From: Prevotellaceae bacterium
GTDB lineage: Bacteria; Bacteroidota; Bacteroidia; Bacteroidales; UBA932
NCBI GenBank assembly: GCA_031259655.1
Contig: JAIRLF010000238.1
Span: 1 to 5,052, forward strand
Reading direction: 5' to 3'
DNA: 5,052 bases
Shown here: positions 1 to 4,860 of the stretch, piece after piece
Layout: each line of letters opens with the position of its first letter
Position numbering within the stretch: the first letter of the stretch is position 1
The notes under the pieces: generated by a model
What the model saw: only the letters and a program-made list of their open reading frames with translations
Told to the model about the DNA's origin: nothing
The model's database searches: none
Translations under genes and position numbers: made by a program

Positions 1-29
1 TTGTATGAATTAAATAATACGTATCTTTG
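1..29 (+). promoter_or_regulatory. Bacteroidota-type promoter, target unclear
   Basis: TATCTTTG at 22-29 matches the TAnnTTTG -7 element of the Bacteroidota primary sigma factor. TTG at 1-3 may be the tail of a TTTG -33 box cut by the window edge; the 18-base spacing equals that of the tRNA-Cys promoter at 4491-4520, and both boxes are followed by GCGCCC. No convincing ORF follows: the ATG at 117 is stopped after seven codons. It may drive a non-coding transcript or be a relic. A reverse-strand match, TATATTTG at 48-41, could serve a gene left of the window but is weak. Confidence 0.45.
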
Positions 30-130
30 CGCCCAAATAGCAAATATAACAAAAACGCGATAATATATCTATAACTATAAGAAACAATATTTCGCATTTT
101 GTTAAAAAAAATTAATATGTACAAACGCAA

Positions 131-215
131 GGGGTTCTAAGACCCCTCCTCAACTCTCTTTTAAAGAGCTGTCCTTTTCCTCAAACTCCGAGGAGAGGAC
201 AGCCGAGAGGAGGAG
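131..215. repeat. Long imperfect hairpin, possible structured RNA or degenerate palindromic element
   Basis: Several helices stack on one axis: 146-151 with 210-215, 154-158 with 205-209, then across an internal loop 168-175 with 196-203 (8 perfect pairs around GCTGTCCT/AGGACAGC), and 176-182 with 190-195 with one bulge and a G-U pair, closing on a 7-base loop at 183-189. A small alternative hairpin (131-135 with 142-146) would compete with the outer helix. No T-run follows, so it is not a classical terminator. It could be a palindromic repeat relic or part of an RNA made from the promoter at 22-29. The pairing is read directly; the role is unknown. Confidence 0.4.
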
Positions 216-221
216 TTATCA

Positions 222-303
222 TTTAGAGTTAAGAACTAAAAGTTAAGAACTAAAAGTGGCTGACGCTTTTAGAGTTAAAAACTAAAAGTTAAGAACTAAA
301 AGT
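222..303. repeat. AT-rich direct repeats, AGTTAAGAACTAAA unit
   Basis: Two near-identical blocks of about 36 bases (222-257 and 267-303) each contain two copies of a 14-base AGTTAAGAACTAAA-like word, with one A/G difference in the second block. They are separated by GGCTGACGC. A related third block lies at 447-487. The reading frames are short and low-complexity, so this is non-coding. It resembles the simple-sequence repeat islands at the right end of the window in style, but the word is different. Confidence 0.75.
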
Positions 304-409
304 ACCAGAGGCGCAGCCCTTAAAAAATAACTTTCTGAGAGCATACATAGTATTTGTCCGAAAACTCACAATATTCAAATCTATTGTTTGCAAAAAGCGT
401 CATTATAAA

Positions 410-424
410 AGGGCTGAAAGCCCT
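410..424. repeat. Short perfect hairpin AGGGCT-GAA-AGCCCT
   Basis: Positions 410-415 pair perfectly with 419-424 around a GAA loop. A hairpin with the same loop and GC-box style recurs at 554-566, which suggests a dispersed palindromic family. There is no T-run and no flanking gene that it would clearly terminate. Confidence 0.5.
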
Positions 425-446
425 AAATCAAATAGCGCAGGGCAAC

Positions 447-487
447 GCTTTTAGAGTTAAGAACTAAAAGTTAAGAGTTAAGAGTTT
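447..487. repeat. Third block of the AGTTAAGAACTAAA repeat
   Basis: The block starts with CGCTTTTAGAGTTAAGAACTAAA, as in the block at 267, and then decays into AGTTAAGAGTTAAGAG. The preceding CAACGC corresponds to TGACGC before the earlier copy, so flanking bases are shared as well as the 14-base word. Confidence 0.65.
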
Positions 488-546
488 GGCGATGCCAGCT
501 GGAAATCTCAGCGCGCGTAAGCAACAATCTAAAATCGTAAATCCAA
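488..546. repeat. Dispersed repeat shared with the right-hand island
   Basis: Positions 515-535 are an exact 21-base reverse complement of 4631-4651 in the right repeat island, and the copy continues with CGTAAATC, the commonest word there. The preceding GGCGATGCCAGCTGG resembles the reverse complement of the island module around 4756-4772. The two non-coding regions therefore share a modular repeat family. Confidence 0.65.
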
Positions 547-553
547 ACAGCAA

Positions 554-602
554 GCCCTGAAAGGGCGTAATCCAATACAACAAGGGCGTATGCGATACGC
601 CC
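554..602. repeat. Pair of perfect hairpins
   Basis: Hairpin one: 554-558 (GCCCT) pairs with 562-566 (AGGGC) around GAA. Hairpin two: 584-591 (GGGCGTAT) pairs with 595-602 (ATACGCCC) around GCG. Both are perfect stems sitting a few bases apart, with another at 613-634. A plus-strand frame is open from 590 across this area, but it is built from the palindromes and has no protein-like character. Confidence 0.6.
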
Positions 603-612
603 CTACAATGAC

Positions 613-634
613 GAGACGCAAAATATTGCGTCTC
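613..634. repeat. Perfect 9-bp hairpin GAGACGCAA/TTGCGTCTC
   Basis: Positions 613-621 pair perfectly with 626-634 around an AATA loop. It lies directly between the 584-602 hairpin and the 12-base tandem repeat at 636-680. No T-tract follows on either strand, so a terminator role is not supported. Confidence 0.6.
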
Positions 635-635
635 C

Positions 636-680
636 TCGACGACGTTTTCGACGACGTTTTTGACAACATCCTCGACAACC
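636..680. repeat. 12-base tandem repeat, about four copies
   Basis: TCGACGACGTTT occurs twice in perfect tandem (636-647, 648-659), followed by two degraded copies starting at 660 and 672. In the open plus frame this reads as Asp-Asp-Val-Phe repeats, a by-product of the 12-base period rather than evidence of a protein. Confidence 0.65.
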
Positions 681-903
681 CACAACAACAACACCATGAC
701 ATCCACCCTGCCGCATGGAGGGCAGAAATTTTTGTTTTGTTGTGCGATTTATGCCACCCCAGCTTCCGGACTGTCAATTGGGTGAAAAGATTCGAAACTT
801 TAGTTTGGCGTATGCCAATCTTTTTTCATATTCGACGATATAAGGTCGCAACGGACTGTCGTCTTCGGTCTCATTTGCGGTATAAGATAATAAAAATAAA
901 TGT
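681..903. other. Intergenic stretch with no gene recognised
   Basis: This is the 220 bases between the tandem repeat and the next promoter. An open plus-strand frame crosses it, but its translation has uneven composition and no recognisable motif. The only structure seen is a small hairpin (805-809 with 814-818) and two copies of CGGACTGTC, near 769 and 852. No RNA gene or mobile-element end was recognised. Confidence 0.5.
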
Positions 904-911
904 TATCTTTG
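904..911 (+). promoter_or_regulatory. Promoter -7 box for the DUF6263-nitroreductase unit
   Basis: TATCTTTG matches the Bacteroidota TAnnTTTG element exactly. Transcription would begin a few bases downstream, giving a leader of about 150 bases before the gene at 1067, with a 36-codon ORF inside it. A TTTG lies at 874-877, but the 26-base gap is longer than the usual 18-21, so no good -33 box is claimed. Confidence 0.6.
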
Positions 912-943
912 CACTCGGAATATTGATAATAAATTTAATTAAT

Positions 944-1054
944 ATGAGATATTTAACATTAAAGATAAGCACATTAAGCAGAATTCTTAAACAGAATTTA
1001 TCCTTGTGCGGGAATGAAGCGAAAGATTTCAATTCGGATATTAATAATAAATAA
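944..1054 (+). CDS. Possible 36-residue small protein or leader ORF
   Basis: An ATG at 944, about 30 bases after the expected transcription start, opens a frame of 36 codons ending in TAA 12 bases before the DUF6263-like gene. The product is basic and polar (begins MRYLTLKIS, ends DINNK), with one Cys at residue 22 and no clear signal peptide or membrane segment. The same frame is open further upstream to 590, but that part predates the promoter and is made of repeats. It could be a real small protein, a translated leader that influences the next gene, or a chance ORF in an AT-rich leader. The position supports it; the sequence does not identify it. Confidence 0.28.
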   Translation: MRYLTLKISTLSRILKQNLSLCGNEAKDFNSDINNK

Positions 1055-1066
1055 AGATAATACAGT

Positions 1067-1987
1067 ATGAAAAAAATTACATTAAAAACCGGTGCATTAA
1101 TCTTGGCATTAATGTTCACTTTTCCTGTGTTTTCGCAGGTTGTTTTAAAGTTTAACTTTAAAAAAGGCGATATGTTCAAGCAGAATATTTCTGTCAACAT
1201 GGATATGACTCAAAAGGTCATGGGTCAGGATATCAATGTCAATCTCATTCTTACTTCGAATGCAACTGTTGAGGTCAAAGACGTCAAAAATGCAATTTAT
1301 ACTTTGGAAATGAAGTATAAAGAAATGAAAATGAACACGACAATATCGGGCATAGGTAATTTGTCGTTCGATTCGAACACTCCTGAAGATGTCGCGACAG
1401 CACAGGATTTAGGACCCATGTTGAAGGCGATAGTTGACAAACCTGTCGAAATAGTCGTGACGGAAACCGGAAAAGTTGAGTCGATAAAAGGCGTCGACAA
1501 ATTTGTCGAAGCAATGCTCAACTCCTTGGACGCAAATATGCCGGATGCTGCGAAACAGCAATTGATATCGCAGTTCGGTTCGCAATTCTCGGACGAAAAT
1601 TTCAAAACGCTGTTCTCGCAAAATGCGGGATATTTCTATGGCAAACCGGTGAACGTCGGCGACAGTTGGGATTACACAATATCCACAAACGCTTCGAATT
1701 TCACAATGAATGTAGATACGAAAGTAACCGTCAAAAGCATTGAGGGCAATATCGTTACTCTCAATACGGAGGGAACAGTCGCCACACCCGAAGGATATGA
1801 GACCGAGATAAACGGCATGAAAGCCAAAGTCACGGTGAAAGGCGCTCAAAAAGGATGGGTTAAAATCGACAAAAATACAGGCTGGGTTGTTTCTTCGGAG
1901 ATAACGCAAAACGCGTCCGGCAATGTAGAAGCCATGGGAATGAGTATTCCTCTGTCGATAAATTCAACTACATCAATTGTCGAATAA
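1067..1987 (+). CDS. Secreted DUF6263-like protein of unknown function
   Basis: The 306-residue product has a classical signal peptide: basic MKK start, hydrophobic residues about 9-21 and probable cleavage after Ser23, leaving the N-terminal Gln common in exported Bacteroidota proteins. There is no lipobox, so a periplasmic or secreted location is inferred. The mature part is mostly alternating beta-type sequence: an opening strand with a KKGDMFKQ turn (about 32-39), a conserved-looking ETGKVESIKGVDKF segment (about 133-146), a VGDSWDYTI segment (about 196-204) and a near-C-terminal KGWVKIDKNTGWVVSSEI region. This pattern and length resemble the DUF6263 family of Bacteroidota, whose function is unknown; I assign it from memory of the family, not a search. 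The ATG at 1067 is the only start keeping the signal peptide intact. It is probably co-transcribed with the nitroreductase, which starts two bases after its stop codon. Confidence 0.8.
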   Translation: MKKITLKTGALILALMFTFPVFSQVVLKFNFKKGDMFKQNISVNMDMTQKVMGQDINVNLILTSNATVEVKDVKNAIYTLEMKYKEMKMNTTISGIGNLSFDSNTPEDVATAQDLGPMLKAIVDKPVEIVVTETGKVESIKGVDKFVEAMLNSLDANMPDAAKQQLISQFGSQFSDENFKTLFSQNAGYFYGKPVNVGDSWDYTISTNASNFTMNVDTKVTVKSIEGNIVTLNTEGTVATPEGYETEINGMKAKVTVKGAQKGWVKIDKNTGWVVSSEITQNASGNVEAMGMSIPLSINSTTSIVE

Positions 1988-1989
1988 CC

Positions 1990-2607
1990 ATGAAATATTG
2001 GTGTGTCTTATTGGTTACCTGTTTATTTTGGGGATGTATGCATACACATGTTACGACAGTGGAAACAAAAAACGAGGCTGCATCGAAAAAAGATGCAATT
2101 CTTTCGGTGATTCATTCGCGGAAAAGCGTTCGCCATTTTATCTCGGGGAAAGCTGTCCCGAAAGAAACGCTTGACACCATTCTGCGAGCAGGCATGGCGG
2201 CTGCTTCGGCGGTCAACTTGCAGCCATGGCAGTTTGTTGTTATCGACGAACGCGCCGTTATGGATTCTTTAGCGGCAGGTTTGCCGTACGCCAAGATGTT
2301 GCGTGACGCCGGCGCGGCAATTGTCGTTTGCGGAGATTCGACCGTCAGGACAAAAGAATTTGCTTTTTGGGAATTCGACTGTTCGTTAGCTTCCGCAAAT
2401 ATCCTTTTAGCCGCTGAAGCTATGGGACTTGGAGCGGTATGGACTGCTGTTCATCCCGACCCTGCGCGCATTTCGGCAGTGCGAAACATCCTGCATCTTC
2501 CGGAGAATATTATCCCTTTGAATGTCATCCCGCTCGGCTATCCTACGGGCGCAGATAAACCAAAGGATAAGTACAAACCCGACAAGATACATTGGAACAA
2601 ATATTAA
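1990..2607 (+). CDS. Nitroreductase-family flavoprotein with lipoprotein-like signal
   Basis: The 205-residue product contains a whole compact nitroreductase domain from about residue 33 to the end, the length of the short Bacteroidales members. Family marks are SRKSVRHF (43-50), whose Arg44, Ser46 and Arg48 fit the FMN-phosphate site; AASAVNLQPWQFVVI (71-85); WEFDCSLASANILLAAEAMGLGAVW (127-151); and a C-terminal PLGYPTG with a basic tail. Such enzymes transfer hydride from NAD(P)H through FMN to nitroaromatics, quinones or flavins; the substrate here is unknown. The unusual part is residues 1-32: a hydrophobic stretch ending in LFWGC (Cys16) followed by a polar linker, which looks like a lipoprotein signal although Trp at -2 is not ideal. 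The ATG follows the upstream stop by two bases, implying an operon and coupled translation. A cytoplasmic form from a later start is possible, but the first in-domain Met (69) would cut the FMN site. Confidence 0.88.
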   Translation: MKYWCVLLVTCLFWGCMHTHVTTVETKNEAASKKDAILSVIHSRKSVRHFISGKAVPKETLDTILRAGMAAASAVNLQPWQFVVIDERAVMDSLAAGLPYAKMLRDAGAAIVVCGDSTVRTKEFAFWEFDCSLASANILLAAEAMGLGAVWTAVHPDPARISAVRNILHLPENIIPLNVIPLGYPTGADKPKDKYKPDKIHWNKY

Positions 2608-2625
2608 CGCGCAACAAATGTGCGT
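2607..2625. other. Small hairpin between nitroreductase and rnpB
   Basis: Positions 2607-2613 pair with 2619-2625 (six Watson-Crick pairs and one G-U) around ACAAA. It begins at the last base of the nitroreductase stop codon and ends ten bases before the first P1 base of RNase P RNA. No T-run follows on the plus strand, so termination is unlikely. It might protect the operon 3' end or mark a processing site that frees rnpB from a longer transcript; this is inference. Confidence 0.3.
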
Positions 2626-2635
2626 CAAAAGAAAA

Positions 2636-2993
2636 CAAATGGTAGAACGTGTTATCGCTTTTCTCCGTATGGAGAAGGGAGGAAAGTCCGGACAGGACAG
2701 GGCGCTGCACTGCTGAAAAGTAGATGTTTGTAAGAGTATGGCGATGTAACAGAAAAGAACCGCCCGAATTATTCGGGTAAGGGTGAAAAGGTGAGGTAAG
2801 AGCTTACCGCGTTTTGTGGCGACACAAACGGACAGTACATCCTGCAGCCTGCAAGACCATGTAAACCGGCGCTATCAGAGTTGCCCGCTCGATGCCGGAG
2901 GGTAGGTCGCAATTTCTGTGTAACAGCAGAATAAAGATAAATGATAACGCTTCCGCAAGGAAGACAGAATCCGGCTTACAGTTCTGCCATTTG
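2636..2993 (+). ncRNA. rnpB: RNase P RNA, bacterial class A
   Basis: This is the catalytic RNA of RNase P, which removes 5' leaders from pre-tRNAs. The universal core is plain: GGGAGGAAAGTCCGG (2677-2691), ACAGAAAAGAACCGCC (about 2749-2764), the GGTAAGGGTGAAAAGGTG stretch with GAGGTAAGAGCTTACCGC near 2775-2810, and ACAGAATCCGGCTTACA (2964-2980). The ends are set by helix P1: 2636-2648 pairs with 2981-2993 over 13 positions including one G-U. A cccgaa/ttcggg hairpin lies at 2763-2777. The length of about 358 bases suits a class A RNA. No Bacteroidota promoter box is obvious in the 28 bases before it; the nearest match, TACATTGG inside the end of the nitroreductase gene, is poor. A terminator follows at 3005. 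An open frame crossing the 3' half into ruvC is incidental. Confidence 0.96.
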
Positions 2994-3004
2994 CAATATA
3001 ACAG

Positions 3005-3033
3005 AACGCACCGGTCGAAACCGGTGCGTTTTT
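3005..3033 (+). terminator. Intrinsic terminator of rnpB
   Basis: A perfect 11-base stem (3005-3015 with 3020-3030) closed by CGAA is followed directly by TTT and then C. It begins 11 bases after the last P1 base of RNase P RNA and ends 14 bases before the ruvC start, so it should end the rnpB transcript. The reverse strand has an A/T-poor approach and is less likely to use it. Confidence 0.9.
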
Positions 3034-3047
3034 CAAAAAAAATAGAC

Positions 3048-3629
3048 ATGGAGAAAACAAATAAAGTAAACAAAACAATTCTGGGCGTCGACCCGGGAAC
3101 GACACTCATGGGTTATGCTATTGTGCGCTCGGAAGGCTCAAAACTCGAACTGCTGATTATGGGCGTCATAGAACTGAAAAAGTATAAAACTCATTACGAA
3201 AAGCTAAGCAAAATATACGAACGTGTTGATTCGATAATCAAAGAATATAAACCGGAAGAATTGGCGATAGAAGCGCCTTTTTTCGGGAAAAACGTGCAGT
3301 CGATGTTGAAGTTGGGACGTGCGCAAGGCGTCGCAATGGCTGCTGCTTTGTCGAACGGATTGCCGATATTCGAATACGCTCCTAAAAAAATCAAAATAGC
3401 GATAACCGGCTCGGGTAGCGCATCGAAAGAACAGGTCGCAAAATCTTTGAAATTGGAACTCCAAATAAAAGATATGCCCAAATATATGGACGCAACAGAC
3501 GCTCTGGGCGCAGCAGTCTGCCATTTCCATCAAACAAAATTCATCAACCAAATCGCAAAATCGGGCAGTAGCGACTGGAAAAGTTTTATCAAAAACAATC
3601 CCGAAAGAATAGTAAATCGTAACCCATAA
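3048..3629 (+). CDS. ruvC: Holliday junction endonuclease RuvC
   Basis: The 193-residue protein is the homodimeric nuclease that cuts four-way junctions after RuvAB branch migration during recombination repair. The RNase H-like fold motifs are complete: ILGVDPGTTLMGYAI (11-25) with Asp15, LAIEAPFFGKNVQSMLKLGRAQG (72-94) with Glu75 and an aromatic pair at the position used to stack on the junction, YAPKKIKIAITGSGSASKEQV (110-130) and MDATDALGAAVCH (147-159) with Asp148 and Asp151. These four acids match Asp7, Glu66, Asp138 and Asp141 of E. coli RuvC. Length is close to family norm, with an extra basic tail of about 30 residues. ATG 3048 is chosen because the frame upstream is inside rnpB and its terminator. 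No ruvA or ruvB is beside it, which is common outside proteobacteria. No SD motif is present. Confidence 0.96.
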   Translation: MEKTNKVNKTILGVDPGTTLMGYAIVRSEGSKLELLIMGVIELKKYKTHYEKLSKIYERVDSIIKEYKPEELAIEAPFFGKNVQSMLKLGRAQGVAMAAALSNGLPIFEYAPKKIKIAITGSGSASKEQVAKSLKLELQIKDMPKYMDATDALGAAVCHFHQTKFINQIAKSGSSDWKSFIKNNPERIVNRNP

Positions 3630-3665
3630 GAAAGCGCGTCCCAAAGGTCGGACAATATCCTCGTG

Positions 3666-4430
3666 TCAGACTTTATCGAAAAGCATTCTGTATATTCCGT
3701 TTATAAAAGTAAGCGGGTGTATCGGGTTGCCGGGAACGTATAAATCTATCGTATGATTATCGATAAACGACCGTTTCACAGCCTCGTTATCCGCAAATAG
3801 TCCTCCGCTTATGGCGTCGACGCCGGCGAGGATTATTATTTTCGGCGAAGGTACGGCATCGTAACACAATTGCAGCGCTTTTTCCATGTTTTGCGTAACA
3901 GGTCCGGTTATCACGATTCCGTCGCAGTGGCGCGGGGAAGCGTGAAATTCGATACCGAACCGTCCCATGTCGAAGTTGACATTGCCGGCGGCGTTGAGTT
4001 CCATTTCGCAGGTATTGTCGCCTCCGGCAGATATTTGACGCAATTTTAGCGCGCGACCGAACATTTTCCCGATTTCCTCTCTGACGAGATTATGTCGAAA
4101 TGGCGTCGGGTTTCTATCTCCTGCCTTAATTATCAAATCGGCGCGGTTGTTGGTTGCAATTTTATAATCGGCGGTGAATTTTATCAAATCAGGCTGCTTG
4201 AATTGGCATTCTTTGCAAAAAAGACATTTTCCCATGTCTAACGAAACTTCCGGACTGTGGTTTATCGCTCCGACAGGACAAAGATTTTCCAGTTCCTGCG
4301 CCTGTTCTATTGTGATATTTCCGGATATTTCCGGACGCCCTCGAAACGTGTCCGGCAATCGTACATCAGCAAGATTACGAATGTATTGCGACCCGTGTGA
4401 TTTCAGTATTTGCAGTTCTCTTGGAAGCAT
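3666..4430 (-). CDS. Fused single-cluster ferredoxin and ligand-poor NuoB/HycG-like protein
   Basis: The 254-residue protein has an N-terminal segment (about 1-35, ending LPDTFRGRP) like that of ferredoxin fusions of hydrogenase small subunits, a ferredoxin domain (about 48-90) and a NuoB/HycG/EchC-like domain (about 125-254). The ferredoxin keeps Cys51 in LCPVGAI and Cys69, Cys72, Cys75 in GKCLFCKEC, the full ligand set of one [4Fe-4S] cluster; the other cluster's set is absent (Gln79 where the last Cys would be). The second domain has good family sequence, RFGIEFHASPRHCDGIVITGPVTQNM (157-182), SGGLF (208-212) and a PGNPIHP loop (233-239), but of the four ligands expected for the proximal cluster only Cys141 remains: the others are Asp138, Asp205 and Asn235. 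It is convergent with ruvC (36-base gap) and has no hydrogenase or complex I gene beside it. An electron-transfer or scaffold role is inference. The start is ATG 4430; a TTG at 4454 overlaps the promoter box. Confidence 0.82.
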   Translation of the reverse strand: MLPRELQILKSHGSQYIRNLADVRLPDTFRGRPEISGNITIEQAQELENLCPVGAINHSPEVSLDMGKCLFCKECQFKQPDLIKFTADYKIATNNRADLIIKAGDRNPTPFRHNLVREEIGKMFGRALKLRQISAGGDNTCEMELNAAGNVNFDMGRFGIEFHASPRHCDGIVITGPVTQNMEKALQLCYDAVPSPKIIILAGVDAISGGLFADNEAVKRSFIDNHTIDLYVPGNPIHPLTFINGIYRMLFDKV

Positions 4431-4451
4431 TATTAACCGTTTTTTTTGAGG

Positions 4452-4459
4452 CAAAGGTA
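4452..4459 (-). promoter_or_regulatory. Promoter -7 box for the ferredoxin/NuoB-like gene
   Basis: On the minus strand this reads TACCTTTG, an exact TAnnTTTG match. The expected transcript start, a few bases on, leaves a leader of roughly 15 bases before ATG 4430. No clear TTTG -33 box is seen 18-21 bases upstream. The box also contains the TTG that would otherwise extend the protein by eight residues, which argues against that start. Confidence 0.6.
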
Positions 4460-4490
4460 AAAATAAATTTGAATAAAAATGCTTCGCTGT

Positions 4491-4520
4491 TTTGTATATA
4501 AAGTAAAAGTATTATCTTTG
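4491..4520 (+). promoter_or_regulatory. Promoter of tRNA-Cys
   Basis: TTTG at 4491-4494 and TATCTTTG at 4513-4520 form a -33/-7 pair with an 18-base spacer. The tRNA begins 12 bases after the -7 box, so the primary transcript would have only a very short 5' leader. It is divergent from the promoter box at 4452-4459. Confidence 0.75.
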
Positions 4521-4531
4521 CGCCCGAATTT

Positions 4532-4602
4532 GGTACCATGGCCGAGAGGTTAGGCAGCGGTCTGCAAAACCGCGTACAGCAGTTCGAATCTGCTTGGTAC
4601 CT
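4532..4602 (+). tRNA. tRNA-Cys (anticodon GCA)
   Basis: A full 71-base cloverleaf folds: acceptor 4532-4538 with 4595-4601 (7 perfect pairs), D stem 4541-4543 with 4553-4555, anticodon stem 4557-4561 with 4569-4573 around CTGCAAA with GCA at 4564-4566, and T stem 4578-4582 with 4590-4594 around TTCGAAT. The discriminator base is T4602, as expected for bacterial cysteine tRNAs. The 3' CCA is not encoded and must be added. There is no hairpin terminator after it; the repeat island begins within about ten bases. Confidence 0.97.
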
Positions 4603-4630
4603 CTTCCTGATTTTTGATTGTTGATTTATG

Positions 4631-4737
4631 ATTTTAGATTGTTGCTTACGCCAGCCGGATTTTAGATTGTTGATTTACGCCAACCGAATTTTAGATTGTT
4701 GATTTACGCCAACCGAATTTTAGATTGTTGATTTACG
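4631..4737. repeat. 29-base direct repeats inside the island
   Basis: Copies start at 4631 (28 bases, with CTTACGCCAGCCGG at its end), 4659 and 4688 (29 bases, identical) and 4717 (21 bases, lacking the connector). There is no unique spacer between units, so this is a plain tandem array. Confidence 0.85.
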
Positions 4738-4860
4738 ATTGTTGATTGTTGCTTACGCCAGCCGGCATCGCCCAAATCTAAAATCGTAAATAAATAAATC
4801 GTAAATAAATAAATCGTAAATCTAAAATTGATTGTTGCCGGCATCGCCCAAATCTAAAAT

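Noticed and set aside
131..215. Insertion-sequence end or complete small transposon
   Set aside because: The hairpin has no recognisable terminal inverted repeat pair, target duplication or transposase fragment nearby.
464..777. Two minus-strand frames of about 80 codons
   Set aside because: They overlap each other and the repeat and hairpin cluster; the tandem repeat creates runs of Val/Glu or Ser/Thr codons. There is no promoter or motif.
590..1054. Open plus-strand frame of 154 codons
   Set aside because: Its first half is made of palindromes and a 12-base tandem repeat, the promoter at 904 lies inside it, and the translation shows no family character. Only its last 36 codons are kept as a possible small ORF.
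1409..1909. Long minus-strand frame opposite the DUF6263-like gene
   Set aside because: It is a shadow of the coding strand with unlikely composition (rich in Arg, Phe and Cys) and no start context. The plus frame has a clear signal peptide and beta-rich pattern.
2892..3047. Upstream extension of ruvC by 52 codons
   Set aside because: It would be read through the RNase P RNA core, P1 and the terminator. RuvC family proteins begin close to the GVDPG motif, which fits ATG 3048.
3204..3644. Minus-strand frame opposite ruvC
   Set aside because: RuvC is certain from its four catalytic acids; the opposite frame is a by-product.
3630..3665. Terminator between the convergent ruvC and ferredoxin fusion genes
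   Set aside because: Only a four-base GTCC/GGAC pairing was found in the 36-base gap, with no T-run on either strand.
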